Shown: one piece after another, positions 9,063 through 17,949 of the stretch
Numbering within the stretch: position 1 is the stretch's first letter
Layout: each line of letters starts with the position of its first letter
Assembly (NCBI RefSeq): GCF_024296925.1
Contig: NZ_CP101125.1
Location: 6,760,501 to 6,824,500 of the forward strand
DNA from: Pseudomonas nunensis
GTDB lineage: Bacteria; Pseudomonadota; Gammaproteobacteria; Pseudomonadales; Pseudomonadaceae
Length of the DNA: 64,000 nucleotides
Direction: 5' to 3'
The notes under the pieces: model-generated
Databases searched by the model: none
Seen by the model: the letters and a program-made list of their open reading frames with translations, nothing else
Told to the model about the DNA's origin: nothing
Program-made: the position numbers and the translations under genes

Positions 9063-10166
9063 ATGACGACGTTCAACTCCGGGGCTCAACCCCAGAACCG
9101 TGCGCCTCAATCCATCGGCTTTCTGCTGCTGGACAATTTCACGCTTATTTCTCTGGCCTCCGCAGTAGAACCCCTGCGCATGGCCAACCAATTGTCCGGC
9201 CGCGAGCTGTATCGCTGGACCACCCTCACCGTTGACGGTGGCCAGGTCTGGGCCAGTGACGGTCTGCAAATCACCCCCGACGCCTCCATGCACAAAGCGC
9301 CGTCCATGGACACCATCATTGTCTGCGGCGGTATCGGCATTCAGCGCACTGTTACCCGTGAACACGTGTCATGGCTGCAGAGTCAGGCGCGTCAATCCAA
9401 GCGTCTGGGCGCGGTCTGCACGGGTAGCTGGGCCCTGGCCTGCGCCGGCCTGCTGGACGGTTTTGATTGCAGCGTGCACTGGGAATGCCTGGCTGCCATG
9501 CAGGAAGCGTTTCCGCGCGTGGCCATGAGCACCCGCTTGTTCACTCTCGACCGTAACCGCTTCACCAGCTCCGGCGGCACCGCGCCGCTGGACATGATGC
9601 TGCACCTGATCAGCCGCGATCATGGTCGTGAGCTGTCGGCTGCGATCTCGGAGATGTTTGTCTACGAGCGCATCCGCAACGAACAGGATCACCAGCGCGT
9701 GCCGCTCAAGCACATGCTTGGCACCAACCAGCCGAAGTTGCAGGAAATCGTCGCGCTGATGGAAGCCAATCTCGAAGAGCCGATCGACCTCGACGAACTG
9801 GCGGTGTACGTCGCCGTTTCGCGTCGTCAGCTGGAGCGGCTGTTCCAGAAATACCTGCACTGTTCGCCGTCGCGCTACTACCTCAAGCTGCGCCTGATCC
9901 GCGCGCGGCAGTTGCTCAAGCAAACGCCGATGTCGATCATCGAAGTGGCGTCGGTGTGCGGTTTCGTGTCCACGCCGCACTTCTCCAAGTGCTACCGCGA
10001 ATACTTCGGCATTCCGCCGCGTGACGAGCGCGTAGGTTCCAACACCACGCAACAGGTCGCGATGATGCCGTTGCCGCAAGCGTTGGTGCTGTCGCCGCTG
10101 TCCGGGCCGTTGTCGGCGTTGAGTCAGGCGCGGAATGAGTCGACGTTTGCTAGCGTAAGGCTCTAG
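9063..10166 (+). CDS. gbdR: AraC-family activator of glycine betaine/dimethylglycine catabolism GbdR
   Basis: This 367-residue regulator has an N-terminal GATase1/DJ-1-like sensor domain (about residues 15-200, SIGFLLLDNFTLISLASAVE onward). The C-terminal AraC DNA-binding domain spans about residues 225-325, with two helix-turn-helices (LAVYVAVSRRQLERLFQKY and IIEVASVCGFVSTPHFSKCY). GbdR responds to betaine and dimethylglycine and activates gbc, dgc, sox and cbc genes in P. aeruginosa. GAGGAG nine bases before the ATG supports the start. Its closest relative here is cdhR at 15916. Confidence 0.93.
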   Translation: MTTFNSGAQPQNRAPQSIGFLLLDNFTLISLASAVEPLRMANQLSGRELYRWTTLTVDGGQVWASDGLQITPDASMHKAPSMDTIIVCGGIGIQRTVTREHVSWLQSQARQSKRLGAVCTGSWALACAGLLDGFDCSVHWECLAAMQEAFPRVAMSTRLFTLDRNRFTSSGGTAPLDMMLHLISRDHGRELSAAISEMFVYERIRNEQDHQRVPLKHMLGTNQPKLQEIVALMEANLEEPIDLDELAVYVAVSRRQLERLFQKYLHCSPSRYYLKLRLIRARQLLKQTPMSIIEVASVCGFVSTPHFSKCYREYFGIPPRDERVGSNTTQQVAMMPLPQALVLSPLSGPLSALSQARNESTFASVRL

Positions 10167-10191
10167 GCCGAGGGGCTTTCATTCGCGGGCA

Positions 10192-10257
10192 AGCCTCGCT
10201 CCTACATTGGATTTGTGAACTCCGCAGATCCAGTGTGGGAGCGGGCTTGCTCGCGAA
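10192..10257. repeat. REPIN-like palindrome with mixed arms (B left, A right)
   Basis: The left arm is type B (TTCGCGGGCAAGCCTCGCTCC) only in outline, and the right arm is type A (GAGCGGGCTTGCTCGCGAA). Mixed arms suggest recombination between REP types. It sits between the convergent gbdR and the small gene at 10267. Confidence 0.75.
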
Positions 10258-10266
10258 GGCGTCCTC

Positions 10267-10530
10267 TTAGGCGCTACGACTCTGCTGATACTCCGCCAGC
10301 GCCGGCAACAATTGCCTGTCGATCGCTTGGCGCACCGCCGGCAGGATGGTCGCGCTGCTGGTGTACATCTGCTTGACCATCGTGCGCAGCACTATCGCCC
10401 GCTCATCGTTCAAACCCCGCACGGCACACTCGCACGCCTGCTCGGCCGTGGCGCCGGTCGGAATTGGAAAGCCCAATGATTTCAGCTGGCCCAACAGGTC
10501 TTCCTGGTCAATCAAATCGGCGTACATCAT
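10267..10530 (-). CDS. Conserved hypothetical protein next to gbdR
   Basis: An 87-residue soluble protein, MMYADLIDQEDLLGQLKSLG at its start, with no signal peptide or membrane segment. AAGGA seven bases before the ATG at 10530 fixes the start; the open frame continues 22 codons further without support. A similar-size hypothetical gene adjoins gbdR in P. aeruginosa (PA5381), so it is probably a conserved gene of the locus. I recognise no domain. It is convergent with gbdR. Confidence 0.7.
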   Translation of the reverse strand: MMYADLIDQEDLLGQLKSLGFPIPTGATAEQACECAVRGLNDERAIVLRTMVKQMYTSSATILPAVRQAIDRQLLPALAEYQQSRSA

Positions 10531-10637
10531 GACGCAATCCTTCTTCAGGGAACGGTGTCGTGGCTCGATTCTCGTAGGGGTACGGGATGGCGGCAAGGAC
10601 GATTTGTCGCAATGGCCGCAATACCTATGAACAGGTC

Positions 10638-10778
10638 GTTTTCGGCTAACTTGCCAAGGAGGGGAGTGGGCACACTGGATTCAGCTGGCTACACGATGGT
10701 TTGGTCACCCTCGCGCAACGGCTCCTCAACAGTACCTTGTGCCTCGATCCTGTCACGGCTTGATCGGGGCTTTTTTTT
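10638..10778 (+). ncRNA. Candidate intergenic small RNA, about 140 nt
   Basis: A promoter-like pair, TTGTCG at 10604-10609 and TATGAA at 10626-10631 with a 16-bp spacer, is followed by about 140 bp without a plausible gene. A strong Rho-independent terminator ends it. No plus-strand gene precedes it: gbdR ends about 470 bp earlier, beyond a minus-strand gene. The 5' end is an estimate. The stretch AAGGAGGGGAG near 10661-10671 could act as a Shine-Dalgarno mimic or RsmA-type site. No known sRNA family was recognised. Confidence 0.4.
10741..10778 (+). terminator. Rho-independent terminator
   Basis: The stem GCCTCGATC/GATCGGGGC (one G-T pair) is followed by eight T residues. It works on the plus strand only and does not end any recognised gene. 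Confidence 0.75.
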
Positions 10779-10819
10779 GTCTGTGGGTCAGGTGGTTTTG
10801 TGTTGATTGATAGACCGCA

Positions 10820-10885
10820 TTCGCGAGCAAGCCCGCTCCCACATGGGCTCACCGTGAACCCTGTGGGAGCGGGCTTGCTCGCGAA
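10820..10885. repeat. REPIN-like palindrome (type A)
   Basis: Inverted type A cores with a short loop, located just past the stop codon of the gamma-butyrobetaine dioxygenase gene. Confidence 0.85.
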
Positions 10886-10901
10886 TGAACGATGACGCGG
10901 T

Positions 10902-12065
10902 TTACCGTTGCAACACCAAAATCCGCGACAACAACTCATCCCGATCCACATAACATCCCTGGAAATGCCGGGCACCCGTGGCCGGATCAAACGCATTGCG
11001 CGCATGCAAGGTGCGGCGGTTATCGAAGCACCACAACTCCCCCGGATTAAGCCGCGTCATCACCCGGAACCGCGCTTCGCGGGTCATGGCAATAAACCGC
11101 CGATACGCCCGATAGAGCTTGGGCATGTCGTCGATCGAAGCATCAAACGGCCCGCGCAGAAAGTTCGCCATGCGAATTTCCGACACCTGCCCCAGCGCAT
11201 CCAGTGCGATGATCGGCGCCAGGCAGCGGTAGTCGCTGTGGCGGTCCTTGTTGCGGAATTCCACGGGGATTTCACACAAGGCCTGGAACGACTCCGGACT
11301 TTCCACCCGTAACGCCTCGGCGATGGCAAAACCGTCGACGAAAATACTCTCGCCACCCTCGGCGTCATTGACCAGGCAATGCAGGAATTGCAGCCCCGGT
11401 TGCAACTCTCGGGTCGGCAAATCGCTGTGCAGCGGCAAGTTGAATGCGGTATAGGCGTTGCTGTCGGCGTCGGCCTTGGATTGCACGTTGAACAGCACGC
11501 CAAAGTTGCTCTCGCGGATAAAGGAAATCCGTTGCGCGATCAGCTTCAGCGAGCCGGGTTCGGTGGGTACGCCGCGAACCTGGGTCAGGCCGATATCCCG
11601 CACTGCCAGCAACCATTGCAGCAAGGCGTGGTTGTCGTTCATCAGGGCCTGATAGTCGAACACCGGCAACTGCAAATCGCTTTTCCACAGCAGGGATTTC
11701 GGTTTGGCCGCACGCCGTTCGGCGCGGGATTCGTCGTCGTAGGCATGCGCTCGCAACCAGCCGGGATCGAAGCGGCTGAGGTGACCGTCCTGCCAGTCAA
11801 CGTGCAGGCAACCGTCGGCTTCGAGATGCGCGGCGCTGGGTGTCAGGTCTTCAGCGACATCGACGATTTCCAGCACTTGTTCGCGGGTCACGCTGTAGAC
11901 ACACAACGGGCACGGGCAGTTGTCCCGCAGCCATTGGTGATGAAAGGGACTGACGCGACCATCGGCCCACGTCACTTGAACTTGATCGGCCAAGGTTTGC
12001 ACGGCGGTTAACGCGCTGATCAACGGATAGGTGCGGAAGTCGGCAAATGCGGCGGCGGTGTTCAT
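10902..12065 (-). CDS. Gamma-butyrobetaine dioxygenase (gamma-butyrobetaine to L-carnitine)
   Basis: A 387-residue Fe(II)/2-oxoglutarate oxygenase of the BBOX type. The N-terminal domain carries a zinc-site pattern Cys50, Cys52, Cys55 (DNCPCPLC) and His88. The catalytic domain has HxD at His213/Asp215 (LPLHSDLP) and the distal His354 (RRTLHARNAFD). It hydroxylates gamma-butyrobetaine to carnitine, which the neighbouring cdh genes turn into betaine. AAGGAG precedes the ATG, 13 bp after the thioesterase gene, so it is the last gene of that operon. A trimethyllysine hydroxylase is less likely given the context. Confidence 0.88.
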   Translation of the reverse strand: MNTAAAFADFRTYPLISALTAVQTLADQVQVTWADGRVSPFHHQWLRDNCPCPLCVYSVTREQVLEIVDVAEDLTPSAAHLEADGCLHVDWQDGHLSRFDPGWLRAHAYDDESRAERRAAKPKSLLWKSDLQLPVFDYQALMNDNHALLQWLLAVRDIGLTQVRGVPTEPGSLKLIAQRISFIRESNFGVLFNVQSKADADSNAYTAFNLPLHSDLPTRELQPGLQFLHCLVNDAEGGESIFVDGFAIAEALRVESPESFQALCEIPVEFRNKDRHSDYRCLAPIIALDALGQVSEIRMANFLRGPFDASIDDMPKLYRAYRRFIAMTREARFRVMTRLNPGELWCFDNRRTLHARNAFDPATGARHFQGCYVDRDELLSRILVLQR

Positions 12066-12078
12066 GGCGATCTCCTTA

Positions 12079-12555
12079 TTATTTTTTTGGGGGCAGTGCG
12101 ATCACTCGGCCAACGTAGTCGGGGGTAGGCAGGTCGGTTTGTTCGGCGACGATGGCTTGCAGCTTGCTCAAGGTGTCTTCGCTGAACGGCGCTGAGCGCG
12201 GCCCGGCGAGGTCGACGTGCAGCAGCATTTGCTCGTTGCCGGCTAACTCTTTGTCACCGCCCACCAGGTGCAGGCTGTGGTAGAGGTGCAGGCGTTTGCT
12301 GTCGTGGGCGATGATTTGCGTGTGTACCTCGACGTCGGCGTCGAGCTTCACTTCGTGCAGGTAGTTGAGGTGCAGTTCGAGGGTGAACAGCGAGTTGCCG
12401 CTGGCTTCGCGGTTGTTGCTGTCCATGCCCAGGCGATCCATCAGGGCGTCGGTGGCGTAGCTGAAAATCAGCAGGTAGAAGGCATCGCGCAGGTGTCCGT
12501 TGTAATCGACCCAGTCGGGGATGATTTTGGTTTGGTAGGTGGTGAGGGTGGGCAT
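12079..12555 (-). CDS. cdhB: Carnitine-operon acyl-CoA thioesterase (hot-dog fold)
   Basis: This 158-residue protein has the 4HBT hot-dog pattern (IPDWVDYNGHLRDAFYLL near the N-terminus). In P. aeruginosa the gene next to cdhA encodes a thioesterase thought to hydrolyse the betainyl-CoA released by CdhC, giving glycine betaine. I start at MPTLTTYQT; the long upstream extension reads through a REPIN and is not real. The Shine-Dalgarno is weak (GGAACC). The REPIN separates it from cdhA in the same transcription direction. Confidence 0.85.
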   Translation of the reverse strand: MPTLTTYQTKIIPDWVDYNGHLRDAFYLLIFSYATDALMDRLGMDSNNREASGNSLFTLELHLNYLHEVKLDADVEVHTQIIAHDSKRLHLYHSLHLVGGDKELAGNEQMLLHVDLAGPRSAPFSEDTLSKLQAIVAEQTDLPTPDYVGRVIALPPKK

Positions 12556-12594
12556 GGTTCTGGTTCCGATGATGGTGGTGACTGGGCTGCCGCT

Positions 12595-12658
12595 TTCGCG
12601 AGCAAGCCCGCTCCCACAGGTGACCGTATTCCAATGTGGGAGCGGGCTTGCTCGCGAA
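12595..12658. repeat. REPIN-like palindrome (type A)
   Basis: Inverted type A cores lying inside the carnitine operon, between cdhA and the thioesterase gene. Confidence 0.85.
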
Positions 12659-12679
12659 GGGGCCAGACCGGCTGACGCG

Positions 12680-13645
12680 TTACTCGCTGAACGCCATCCC
12701 ATGCTTCTCTTTGGTGGTTTTCACCGCTTCCAGCACCGCCAGCAGGCAATCATCACGATAGCGTTCCAGCGCTGAAATGCTATGCGTCCCCAACTGATCG
12801 CTGGTGCCATCCACCACATCATCAATCAATTTGTCAGTCAGTTCCGGGGCTGGCAAATAGGTCCAAGGTAACTGCAACGCCGGGCCGAATTGCGCCATGA
12901 AGTGCCGCATACCCGCATCACCACCGGCCAGGGTGTAGGTCAGGAAAGTGCCCATGAACGACCAGCGCAGACCCGCGCCAAAGCGAATCGCATCGTCGAT
13001 TTCGCCAGTAGTTGCCACGCCGTCGTTGACCAGGTGCAGCGCCTCACGCCACAGCGCTTCGAGCAAACGGTCGGCGATAAATCCTGGCACTTCCTTGCGC
13101 ACGTGCAACGGACGCATCCCTAGGGATTCATAGACTTTGATCGCCGCTTGAATGGCCTCCGGCGCGGTGTTCTTGCCACCGACCACTTCCACCAATGGCA
13201 GCAAGTAAACCGGGTTGAACGGGTGCCCGACCACGCAGCGTTCCGGGTGGGTCGACCCTTCGTAGAACTCGCTCGGCAACAGCCCCGAGGTGCTGGAGCC
13301 GATCAGCGCATTGGGCTTAGCCGCCGCGCTGATTTTTGCGTGCAGTTCGAGTTTGAGTTCGAGGCGTTCCGGGGCGCTTTCCTGGATGAAATCCGCATCG
13401 CGCACGCATTCTTCGATGGTCGCGACAAAGCGCAGGCGATCTTGTGAAGCGCCGGGCGCCAGGCCTTGTTTCTCCAGCGCACCCCAGGCATTCGCAACCC
13501 GCTTGCGCAGCGCCGCTTCGGCGCCGGGCGCCGGGTCCCAAGCCACCACATCGAGGCCATGGGCGAGGGCGCGGGAGACCCAACCGCTGCCGATGACACC
13601 GCTGCCCAGCGCGGCGAAGGTTTTGATTTCGGTGATAAAGCTCAT
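12680..13645 (-). CDS. cdhA: L-carnitine dehydrogenase
   Basis: A 321-residue NAD-dependent dehydrogenase of the 3-hydroxyacyl-CoA dehydrogenase fold. The Rossmann motif GSGVIG covers residues 14-19, and [13 protein letters not shown] and [16 protein letters not shown] follow. It oxidises L-carnitine to 3-dehydrocarnitine. AGGAAG stands before the MSFITEIK start; the 40 extra upstream codons translate a REPIN. Neighbours cdhC and the thioesterase on the same strand support carnitine rather than fatty-acid metabolism. Confidence 0.93.
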   Translation of the reverse strand: MSFITEIKTFAALGSGVIGSGWVSRALAHGLDVVAWDPAPGAEAALRKRVANAWGALEKQGLAPGASQDRLRFVATIEECVRDADFIQESAPERLELKLELHAKISAAAKPNALIGSSTSGLLPSEFYEGSTHPERCVVGHPFNPVYLLPLVEVVGGKNTAPEAIQAAIKVYESLGMRPLHVRKEVPGFIADRLLEALWREALHLVNDGVATTGEIDDAIRFGAGLRWSFMGTFLTYTLAGGDAGMRHFMAQFGPALQLPWTYLPAPELTDKLIDDVVDGTSDQLGTHSISALERYRDDCLLAVLEAVKTTKEKHGMAFSE

Positions 13646-13676
13646 GGCGACTTCCTGAATGAATTTGGTGAACCCT

Positions 13677-13766
13677 TGTGGGAGCGGGCTTGCTCGCGAA
13701 AGCGGAGTGTCAGTCGACAACGGTGTCGGATGTGACGGCCCCTTCGCGAGCAAGCCCGCTCCCACA
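13677..13766. repeat. REPIN-like palindrome (type A)
   Basis: Inverted type A cores about 45 bp apart, lying inside the operon between cdhC and cdhA. Confidence 0.87.
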
Positions 13767-13786
13767 GGTGAAGTGTGTGGTGTGGG

Positions 13787-14674
13787 TCAGCCGCGCTTGG
13801 TCAGGCCCATTTTTGCCCGGCCTTCGGCTGGGGTCAGGACGCGGGCACCGAGTCGGCTGAGGATTTCGCTGGCGCGTTCGACCAGTTGGCCGTTGGTCGC
13901 CAGTACGCCTTTATCCAGCCACAGGTTGTCTTCCAGACCGACCCGTACGTTGCCGCCCAGCAGCACCGCTTGCGCGGCCATCGGCATTTGCATGCGGCCG
14001 ATGCCGAACCCGGCCCAGACCGCGTCGGCTGGCAGGTTGTCGACCATGGCTTTCATGGTGGTGGTGTCGGCCGGCGCGCCCCACGGGATGCCCAGGCACA
14101 GTTGGAACAGCGGGTTGTCGAGCAGGCCTTCCTTGATCATCTGCTTGGCGAACCACAGGTGACCGGTGTCGAAGATTTCCAGCTCGGCTTTCACGCCCAG
14201 CTCTTGAATGCGTTTGGCGCCAGCGCGCAGTTGCGCCGGGGTGGACACGTAAATCGTGTCGCCATCGCCGAAGTTCAGGGTGCCGCAATCCAGGGTACAG
14301 ATCTCCGGCAGCAATTCTTCAACGTGGGCCAGACGGGTCAGTGGGCCGACCAGGTCAGTGTTCGGTCCGAACTCCATCGGGTTCTCGCCCGCGCCGATTT
14401 CCAGGTCGCCGCCCATGCCGGCGGTGAGGTTGACGATGATGTCTACGTCCGCCTCGCGGATGCGCTCCATCACTTCGCGGTACAGCGCGACGTCACGGCT
14501 GAACTTGCCGGTTTCGGGATCACGAACGTGGCAGTGGACCACGGTGGCGCCAGCCTTGGCGGCTTCCACGGCGGCCGCGGCGATTTGTTTCGGGGTGACC
14601 GGCACATGTGGGCTTCTGGCGGTCGTGTCGCCAGCACCGGTGAGTGCGCAGGTGATGATGACGTCGTGGTTCAT
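13787..14674 (-). CDS. cdhC: 3-dehydrocarnitine:acetyl-CoA cleavage enzyme (BKACE family)
   Basis: A 295-residue DUF849/BKACE TIM-barrel enzyme. The zinc-binding pair His47/His49 is visible in HCHVRDP. It condenses 3-dehydrocarnitine with acetyl-CoA and splits it to acetoacetate and betainyl-CoA. Start [11 protein letters not shown] is preceded by AAGGAA. It lies between caiX and cdhA, the order known for P. aeruginosa (PA5388-PA5386). Confidence 0.92.
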   Translation of the reverse strand: MNHDVIITCALTGAGDTTARSPHVPVTPKQIAAAAVEAAKAGATVVHCHVRDPETGKFSRDVALYREVMERIREADVDIIVNLTAGMGGDLEIGAGENPMEFGPNTDLVGPLTRLAHVEELLPEICTLDCGTLNFGDGDTIYVSTPAQLRAGAKRIQELGVKAELEIFDTGHLWFAKQMIKEGLLDNPLFQLCLGIPWGAPADTTTMKAMVDNLPADAVWAGFGIGRMQMPMAAQAVLLGGNVRVGLEDNLWLDKGVLATNGQLVERASEILSRLGARVLTPAEGRAKMGLTKRG

Positions 14675-14760
14675 TAGGCGGGTTCCTTACAGGCTTGATT
14701 TTGGGCGTGGGAATTCCGTTCGCAGCCCTCGTGGGCTGCGATTCGGTGGTTCAATCGGGT

Positions 14761-15705
14761 TTATTTACTGGTCAATTGCAGGTTTTCAGCCGCTGGCTTG
14801 CCATCGAACGTGGTCACACCTTCGAGCCAGCGTTGCTTGTCTTGCGGGTGATCCTTGAGCCATTGCTTGGCGGATTCGAAGGCGTCCTTGTGATCCAGCA
14901 GCGGCTGCATCATCCGGCTCTCATCTTCGGCGGTGTAGGTCAGGTTGCTGAGCAAGCGGCTGACGTTCGGGCATTGCTGTGCGTAGTTCGGCGCGGTGAC
15001 GGTCCAGACCGTGGCCATGCCTTCGTTCGGGCCCAGGGCGTCTTCGCTGCCGGTGAGGTAGGTCATCTTCACGTTGACGTTCATCGGGTGCGGCGCCCAG
15101 CCGAAGAACACGATCGCCTCGTTGCGCTTGGTGGCGCGGGTCACGGCCGAGAGCATCCCTGCTTCGCTGGACTCGACCAACTGGAACTTGCCGAGGCCAA
15201 ACTGGTTCTTGGCGATCATGTCTTTGATTTGGGTGTTGGCGCCCGAGCCAGGCTCGATGCCGTAGATCTTGCCGCCCAGTTCTTTTTCGAACTTGGCGAT
15301 GTCGGCGAAGGTTTTCAGGCCCTTGTCGGCGAGGTAAGTCGGCACGGCGAGGGTGGCGCGGGCGTCTTTCAGGCTTGGCGCTTCAAGCACTTTGACTTGC
15401 TTGCCATCGACGAACGGGGTGATGGTCTGCGTCATCAGCGGGTTCCAGTAGCCGAGGAACATGTCCAGGCGCTGGTCGCGGATCCCGGCGAAGATGATTT
15501 GCTGGGACGCGCTGGTTTGTTTGGTGTTGTAGCCGAGGCCATCGAGCAATACCTGAGTCATGGCGCTGGTGGCGATCACATCGGTCCAGTTCACTACGCC
15601 CATGCGCACGTTCTGGCACGCGGCGGGGTCGGCGGCCATGACATTGGCGCTCAACAAAGCGGTACCGCTGAGTGCAAGAACACAGCTGCTGATCAGTCGT
15701 TTCAT
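14761..15705 (-). CDS. caiX: Carnitine-binding periplasmic protein CaiX
   Basis: A 314-residue OpuAC-type binding protein with signal peptide MKRLISSCVLALSGTALLSA and cleavage after NVMA. It supplies carnitine to the CbcWV membrane components and has no permease or ATPase of its own in this operon. It is a paralogue of cbcX; both share blocks such as KIYGIEPG and VESSEAGMLS. First gene of the minus-strand carnitine operon, with GAGGAACCCACC before the ATG. It is divergent from cdhR, with a direct repeat about 95 bp upstream. Confidence 0.93.
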   Translation of the reverse strand: MKRLISSCVLALSGTALLSANVMAADPAACQNVRMGVVNWTDVIATSAMTQVLLDGLGYNTKQTSASQQIIFAGIRDQRLDMFLGYWNPLMTQTITPFVDGKQVKVLEAPSLKDARATLAVPTYLADKGLKTFADIAKFEKELGGKIYGIEPGSGANTQIKDMIAKNQFGLGKFQLVESSEAGMLSAVTRATKRNEAIVFFGWAPHPMNVNVKMTYLTGSEDALGPNEGMATVWTVTAPNYAQQCPNVSRLLSNLTYTAEDESRMMQPLLDHKDAFESAKQWLKDHPQDKQRWLEGVTTFDGKPAAENLQLTSK

Positions 15706-15798
15706 GGTGGGTTCCTCGGCAGGTCGTTATTGTGGGTCCCGACATCTTCGTGCGCCGGTGATGACCAAGTTACGCACCAATGCCCCCGCTAAAGCGCA

Positions 15799-15830
15799 CT
15801 GCGGCGACCAGCTCTTGCACTGCAGCGACC
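15799..15830 (-). promoter_or_regulatory. Direct-repeat operator candidate for CdhR/GbdR (caiX/cdhR promoter)
   Basis: CTGCGGCGACC (15799-15809) recurs as CTGCAGCGACC (15820-15830), exactly 21 bp apart, two helical turns. Read on the minus strand each half begins GGTCGC. This is the layout expected for an AraC-family dimer on one DNA face. It lies midway between caiX and cdhR. Confidence 0.6.
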
Positions 15831-15915
15831 TGCCCCCTTGAATGCCATCGACAAGTGGCGTATCAACGTCCACACGCTACCCGCCCTCACGTTCCCCGCC
15901 AGTCGAGTGCGCTCC

Positions 15916-16860
15916 ATGTCCCAGGATTTCTACTTCATGTTGATGCCGGGTTTCTCGGCCATCGGTTTTATCTCGGCCATCGAGCCGCTGCGGGTCGCCA
16001 ATCGCTTTCGCGGCGAGTTGTATCGCTGGCACGTGTTGAGTGCCGATGGCGGGGCGGTTTTGGCCAGTAACGGCATGTCTGTCAACGCCGATGCGGCACT
16101 GGAACCGCTGAAGAAAGGTGCGACGCTATTGGTCGTGGCCGGTTTCGAACCGCTGAAATTCGCCACGCCCGCGCTGGAGCACTGGCTGCGCCGCCTCGAC
16201 AACGAAGGCGTGACCCTCGGCGCCATCGACACCGGCAGCTTCGTCCTCGCCGAAGCCGGCCTGCTCGACGGCCATCGCCTGACCCTGCACTGGGAAGCCA
16301 TCGACGCGTTCAAGGAGTCTTATCCACAGCTCAGCGTCACCCAGGAACTGTTCGAAATCGACCGCCGCCGCATCACCTCGGCCGGCGGCACTGCTTCCAT
16401 CGACCTGATGCTCGACCTGATCGGCCAGGCCCACGGCCCGGAACTGGCGATCCAGGTCAGCGAACAATTCGTACTCGGGCGCATCCGCCCACGCAAAGAC
16501 CACCAGCGCATGGAAGTCGCCACGCGCTATGGCATCAGCAACAAGAAGCTGGTGCATGTAATTGGTGAGATGGAACAGCACAGCGAACCGCCGCTGAGTA
16601 CGCTGGAATTGGCGGAATCGATCAAGGTGACACGGCGGCAGTTGGAGCGGTTGTTTCGGTTGCACCTGAACGACACACCGAGCAATTTCTACCTGCGCTT
16701 AAGGCTGGAGAAGGCCCGGCAGTTGTTGCGTCAGACCGACATGAGCGTGCTGGAAGTGAGCATTGCGTGCGGGTTTGAATCACCGTCGTATTTCACCCGC
16801 AGCTATCGAGCGCGGTTTGAGCGGTGTCCGCGAGAGGATCGGCGTACCGCCAAGGTCTGA
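15916..16860 (+). CDS. cdhR: AraC-family activator of carnitine catabolism CdhR
   Basis: A 314-residue regulator with an N-terminal GATase1-like sensor domain (from FYFMLMPGFSAIGFISAIE) and a C-terminal AraC domain (LAESIKVTRRQLERLFRLH; VSIACGFESPSYFTRSY). CdhR activates the carnitine genes when carnitine is present. I start at MSQDFYFM, the family start. A TTG at 15838 would add 26 residues (NAIDKWRINV onward), and neither start has a clear Shine-Dalgarno, so the 5' end is open. It is divergent from the caiX operon and similar in architecture to GbdR. Confidence 0.9.
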   Translation: MSQDFYFMLMPGFSAIGFISAIEPLRVANRFRGELYRWHVLSADGGAVLASNGMSVNADAALEPLKKGATLLVVAGFEPLKFATPALEHWLRRLDNEGVTLGAIDTGSFVLAEAGLLDGHRLTLHWEAIDAFKESYPQLSVTQELFEIDRRRITSAGGTASIDLMLDLIGQAHGPELAIQVSEQFVLGRIRPRKDHQRMEVATRYGISNKKLVHVIGEMEQHSEPPLSTLELAESIKVTRRQLERLFRLHLNDTPSNFYLRLRLEKARQLLRQTDMSVLEVSIACGFESPSYFTRSYRARFERCPREDRRTAKV

Positions 16861-16878
16861 GTCAGACACAAAACCAAT

Positions 16879-16967
16879 GTGGGAGCGGGCTTGCTCGCGA
16901 AGGCGGTGTATCAGTCGATATCATTATTGACTGACCCTGCGCTTTCGCGAGCAAGCCCGCTCCCACA
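16879..16967. repeat. REPIN-like palindrome (type A)
   Basis: Inverted type A cores between the convergent cdhR and DUF3010 genes. Confidence 0.87.
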
Positions 16968-16987
16968 GGTGGGATCTGTTTGCGCTG

Positions 16988-17404
16988 TTATTTCTTCACC
17001 AGGGCAGAACAGGCCGCTTTATAAGCCTCATGCTGATACTTGTTCAGCGTCCCCGGCAGTTCGAAGTTGTGCTTTTTAGCCTGGGCATTGATCGTCTGCG
17101 GCGACAACAGCGTCACCTCGCAATTCTCCAGCAACTGAAAAACACCCTCTATCTTGAACGTCGTCGGCCCGCCAGCAAACTCACCCTTCTTGCTGCGCTT
17201 CTTGATCGCAATCCGGTCAATGGAATTCTCCCGCACAAACGAAGCGACCTGCGCGGCGAACACCTTGACGTTGGCAGCCTCGTCGTCATCGTCCAGGGCG
17301 ATTTTCTTGGTGGCCAGGGCGACGTGGCTCAAGGCCTGACCGTCAAGAGCGGCCACGGCGATGATCGCTTCGCTGCCTTTGATTTCGATGCCGCAGATGT
17401 TCAT
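16988..17404 (-). CDS. DUF3010 family protein
   Basis: A 138-residue soluble protein starting MNICGIEIKGSEAIIAV, matching the DUF3010 family seen in many gammaproteobacteria. The N-terminal beta strands with an acidic patch (LDDDDEAANVK) suggest an RNase H-like/actin-like half fold, but this is only an impression. GGAA precedes the ATG. No function is known to me. It stands alone between cdhR and the LprI-like gene. Confidence 0.8.
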   Translation of the reverse strand: MNICGIEIKGSEAIIAVAALDGQALSHVALATKKIALDDDDEAANVKVFAAQVASFVRENSIDRIAIKKRSKKGEFAGGPTTFKIEGVFQLLENCEVTLLSPQTINAQAKKHNFELPGTLNKYQHEAYKAACSALVKK

Positions 17405-17466
17405 TGGATATTCCTTAACGAGCTGATGGTGTGCAGCTTACAGCTCAAAACGACTGGTGTTCGCCT

Positions 17467-17868
17467 TCACTCCTGCGAAATCGACTCCAAAAACTCCGAC
17501 CGCTCATCACTCATCCGCGCCACGCAGTCATTCTGCGCAATGGTGAACGCCTTGCTACCGCTCGTCGCCGGAAAGGCTTCCACTGCGCAATCCGCATCGC
17601 GGGTCTTCAACCATTGCTGCTGGGCAACCTTGAGCTTTTCCGTGATGTCGCTCAATTGCGCCTTGTTCTTGCCGTACACCGACTGCAAGCGTTCATTCAG
17701 GCCCTGGTAGTTCTCTTTGAGCAGTTGTTCGGCAGTGGTTCTGCTGTAGGCCGAGCATTCCAGGGTCTGGACGTCGTTTTCGACGGCATCGCAGGGGTTG
17801 TTGTCGGACTCTTCAGCCGCCTGTACGCCGGTCGCTATCAGTGCCAAAGCCAGGAAGATCGATTTCAT
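17467..17868 (-). CDS. LprI-like (DUF1311) secreted protein
   Basis: A 133-residue exported protein with signal peptide MKSIFLALALIATGVQA. The mature part has four cysteines (NPCDAVEN, LECSAYS, DADCAVEA, QNDCVARM) and a helical core typical of the lysozyme-inhibitor LprI/DUF1311 family. It probably works in the periplasm; inhibition of lysozyme is known for only some relatives. About 60 bp upstream of the DUF3010 gene and possibly co-transcribed with it. Confidence 0.8.
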   Translation of the reverse strand: MKSIFLALALIATGVQAAEESDNNPCDAVENDVQTLECSAYSRTTAEQLLKENYQGLNERLQSVYGKNKAQLSDITEKLKVAQQQWLKTRDADCAVEAFPATSGSKAFTIAQNDCVARMSDERSEFLESISQE

Positions 17869-17949
17869 TGCGTCGCCCTAAATCCAGTAAGCATCCATTG
17901 ATGCGCCGAATTCTGGCCCATGCGCAGGCCCTTGAACAGGTGCGTGATC

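Larger units (their letters stand above)
10531..10901. other. Intergenic region holding a candidate sRNA and a REPIN
   Basis: No protein gene is supported here. The left part carries the small-RNA candidate (10638-10778), the right part a type A REPIN (10820-10885). Confidence 0.5.

Noticed and set aside
10555..10806. Plus-strand frame across the sRNA candidate
   Set aside because: It reads through the terminator stem and T-run, so translation of this frame is unlikely; the region is better explained as non-coding RNA.
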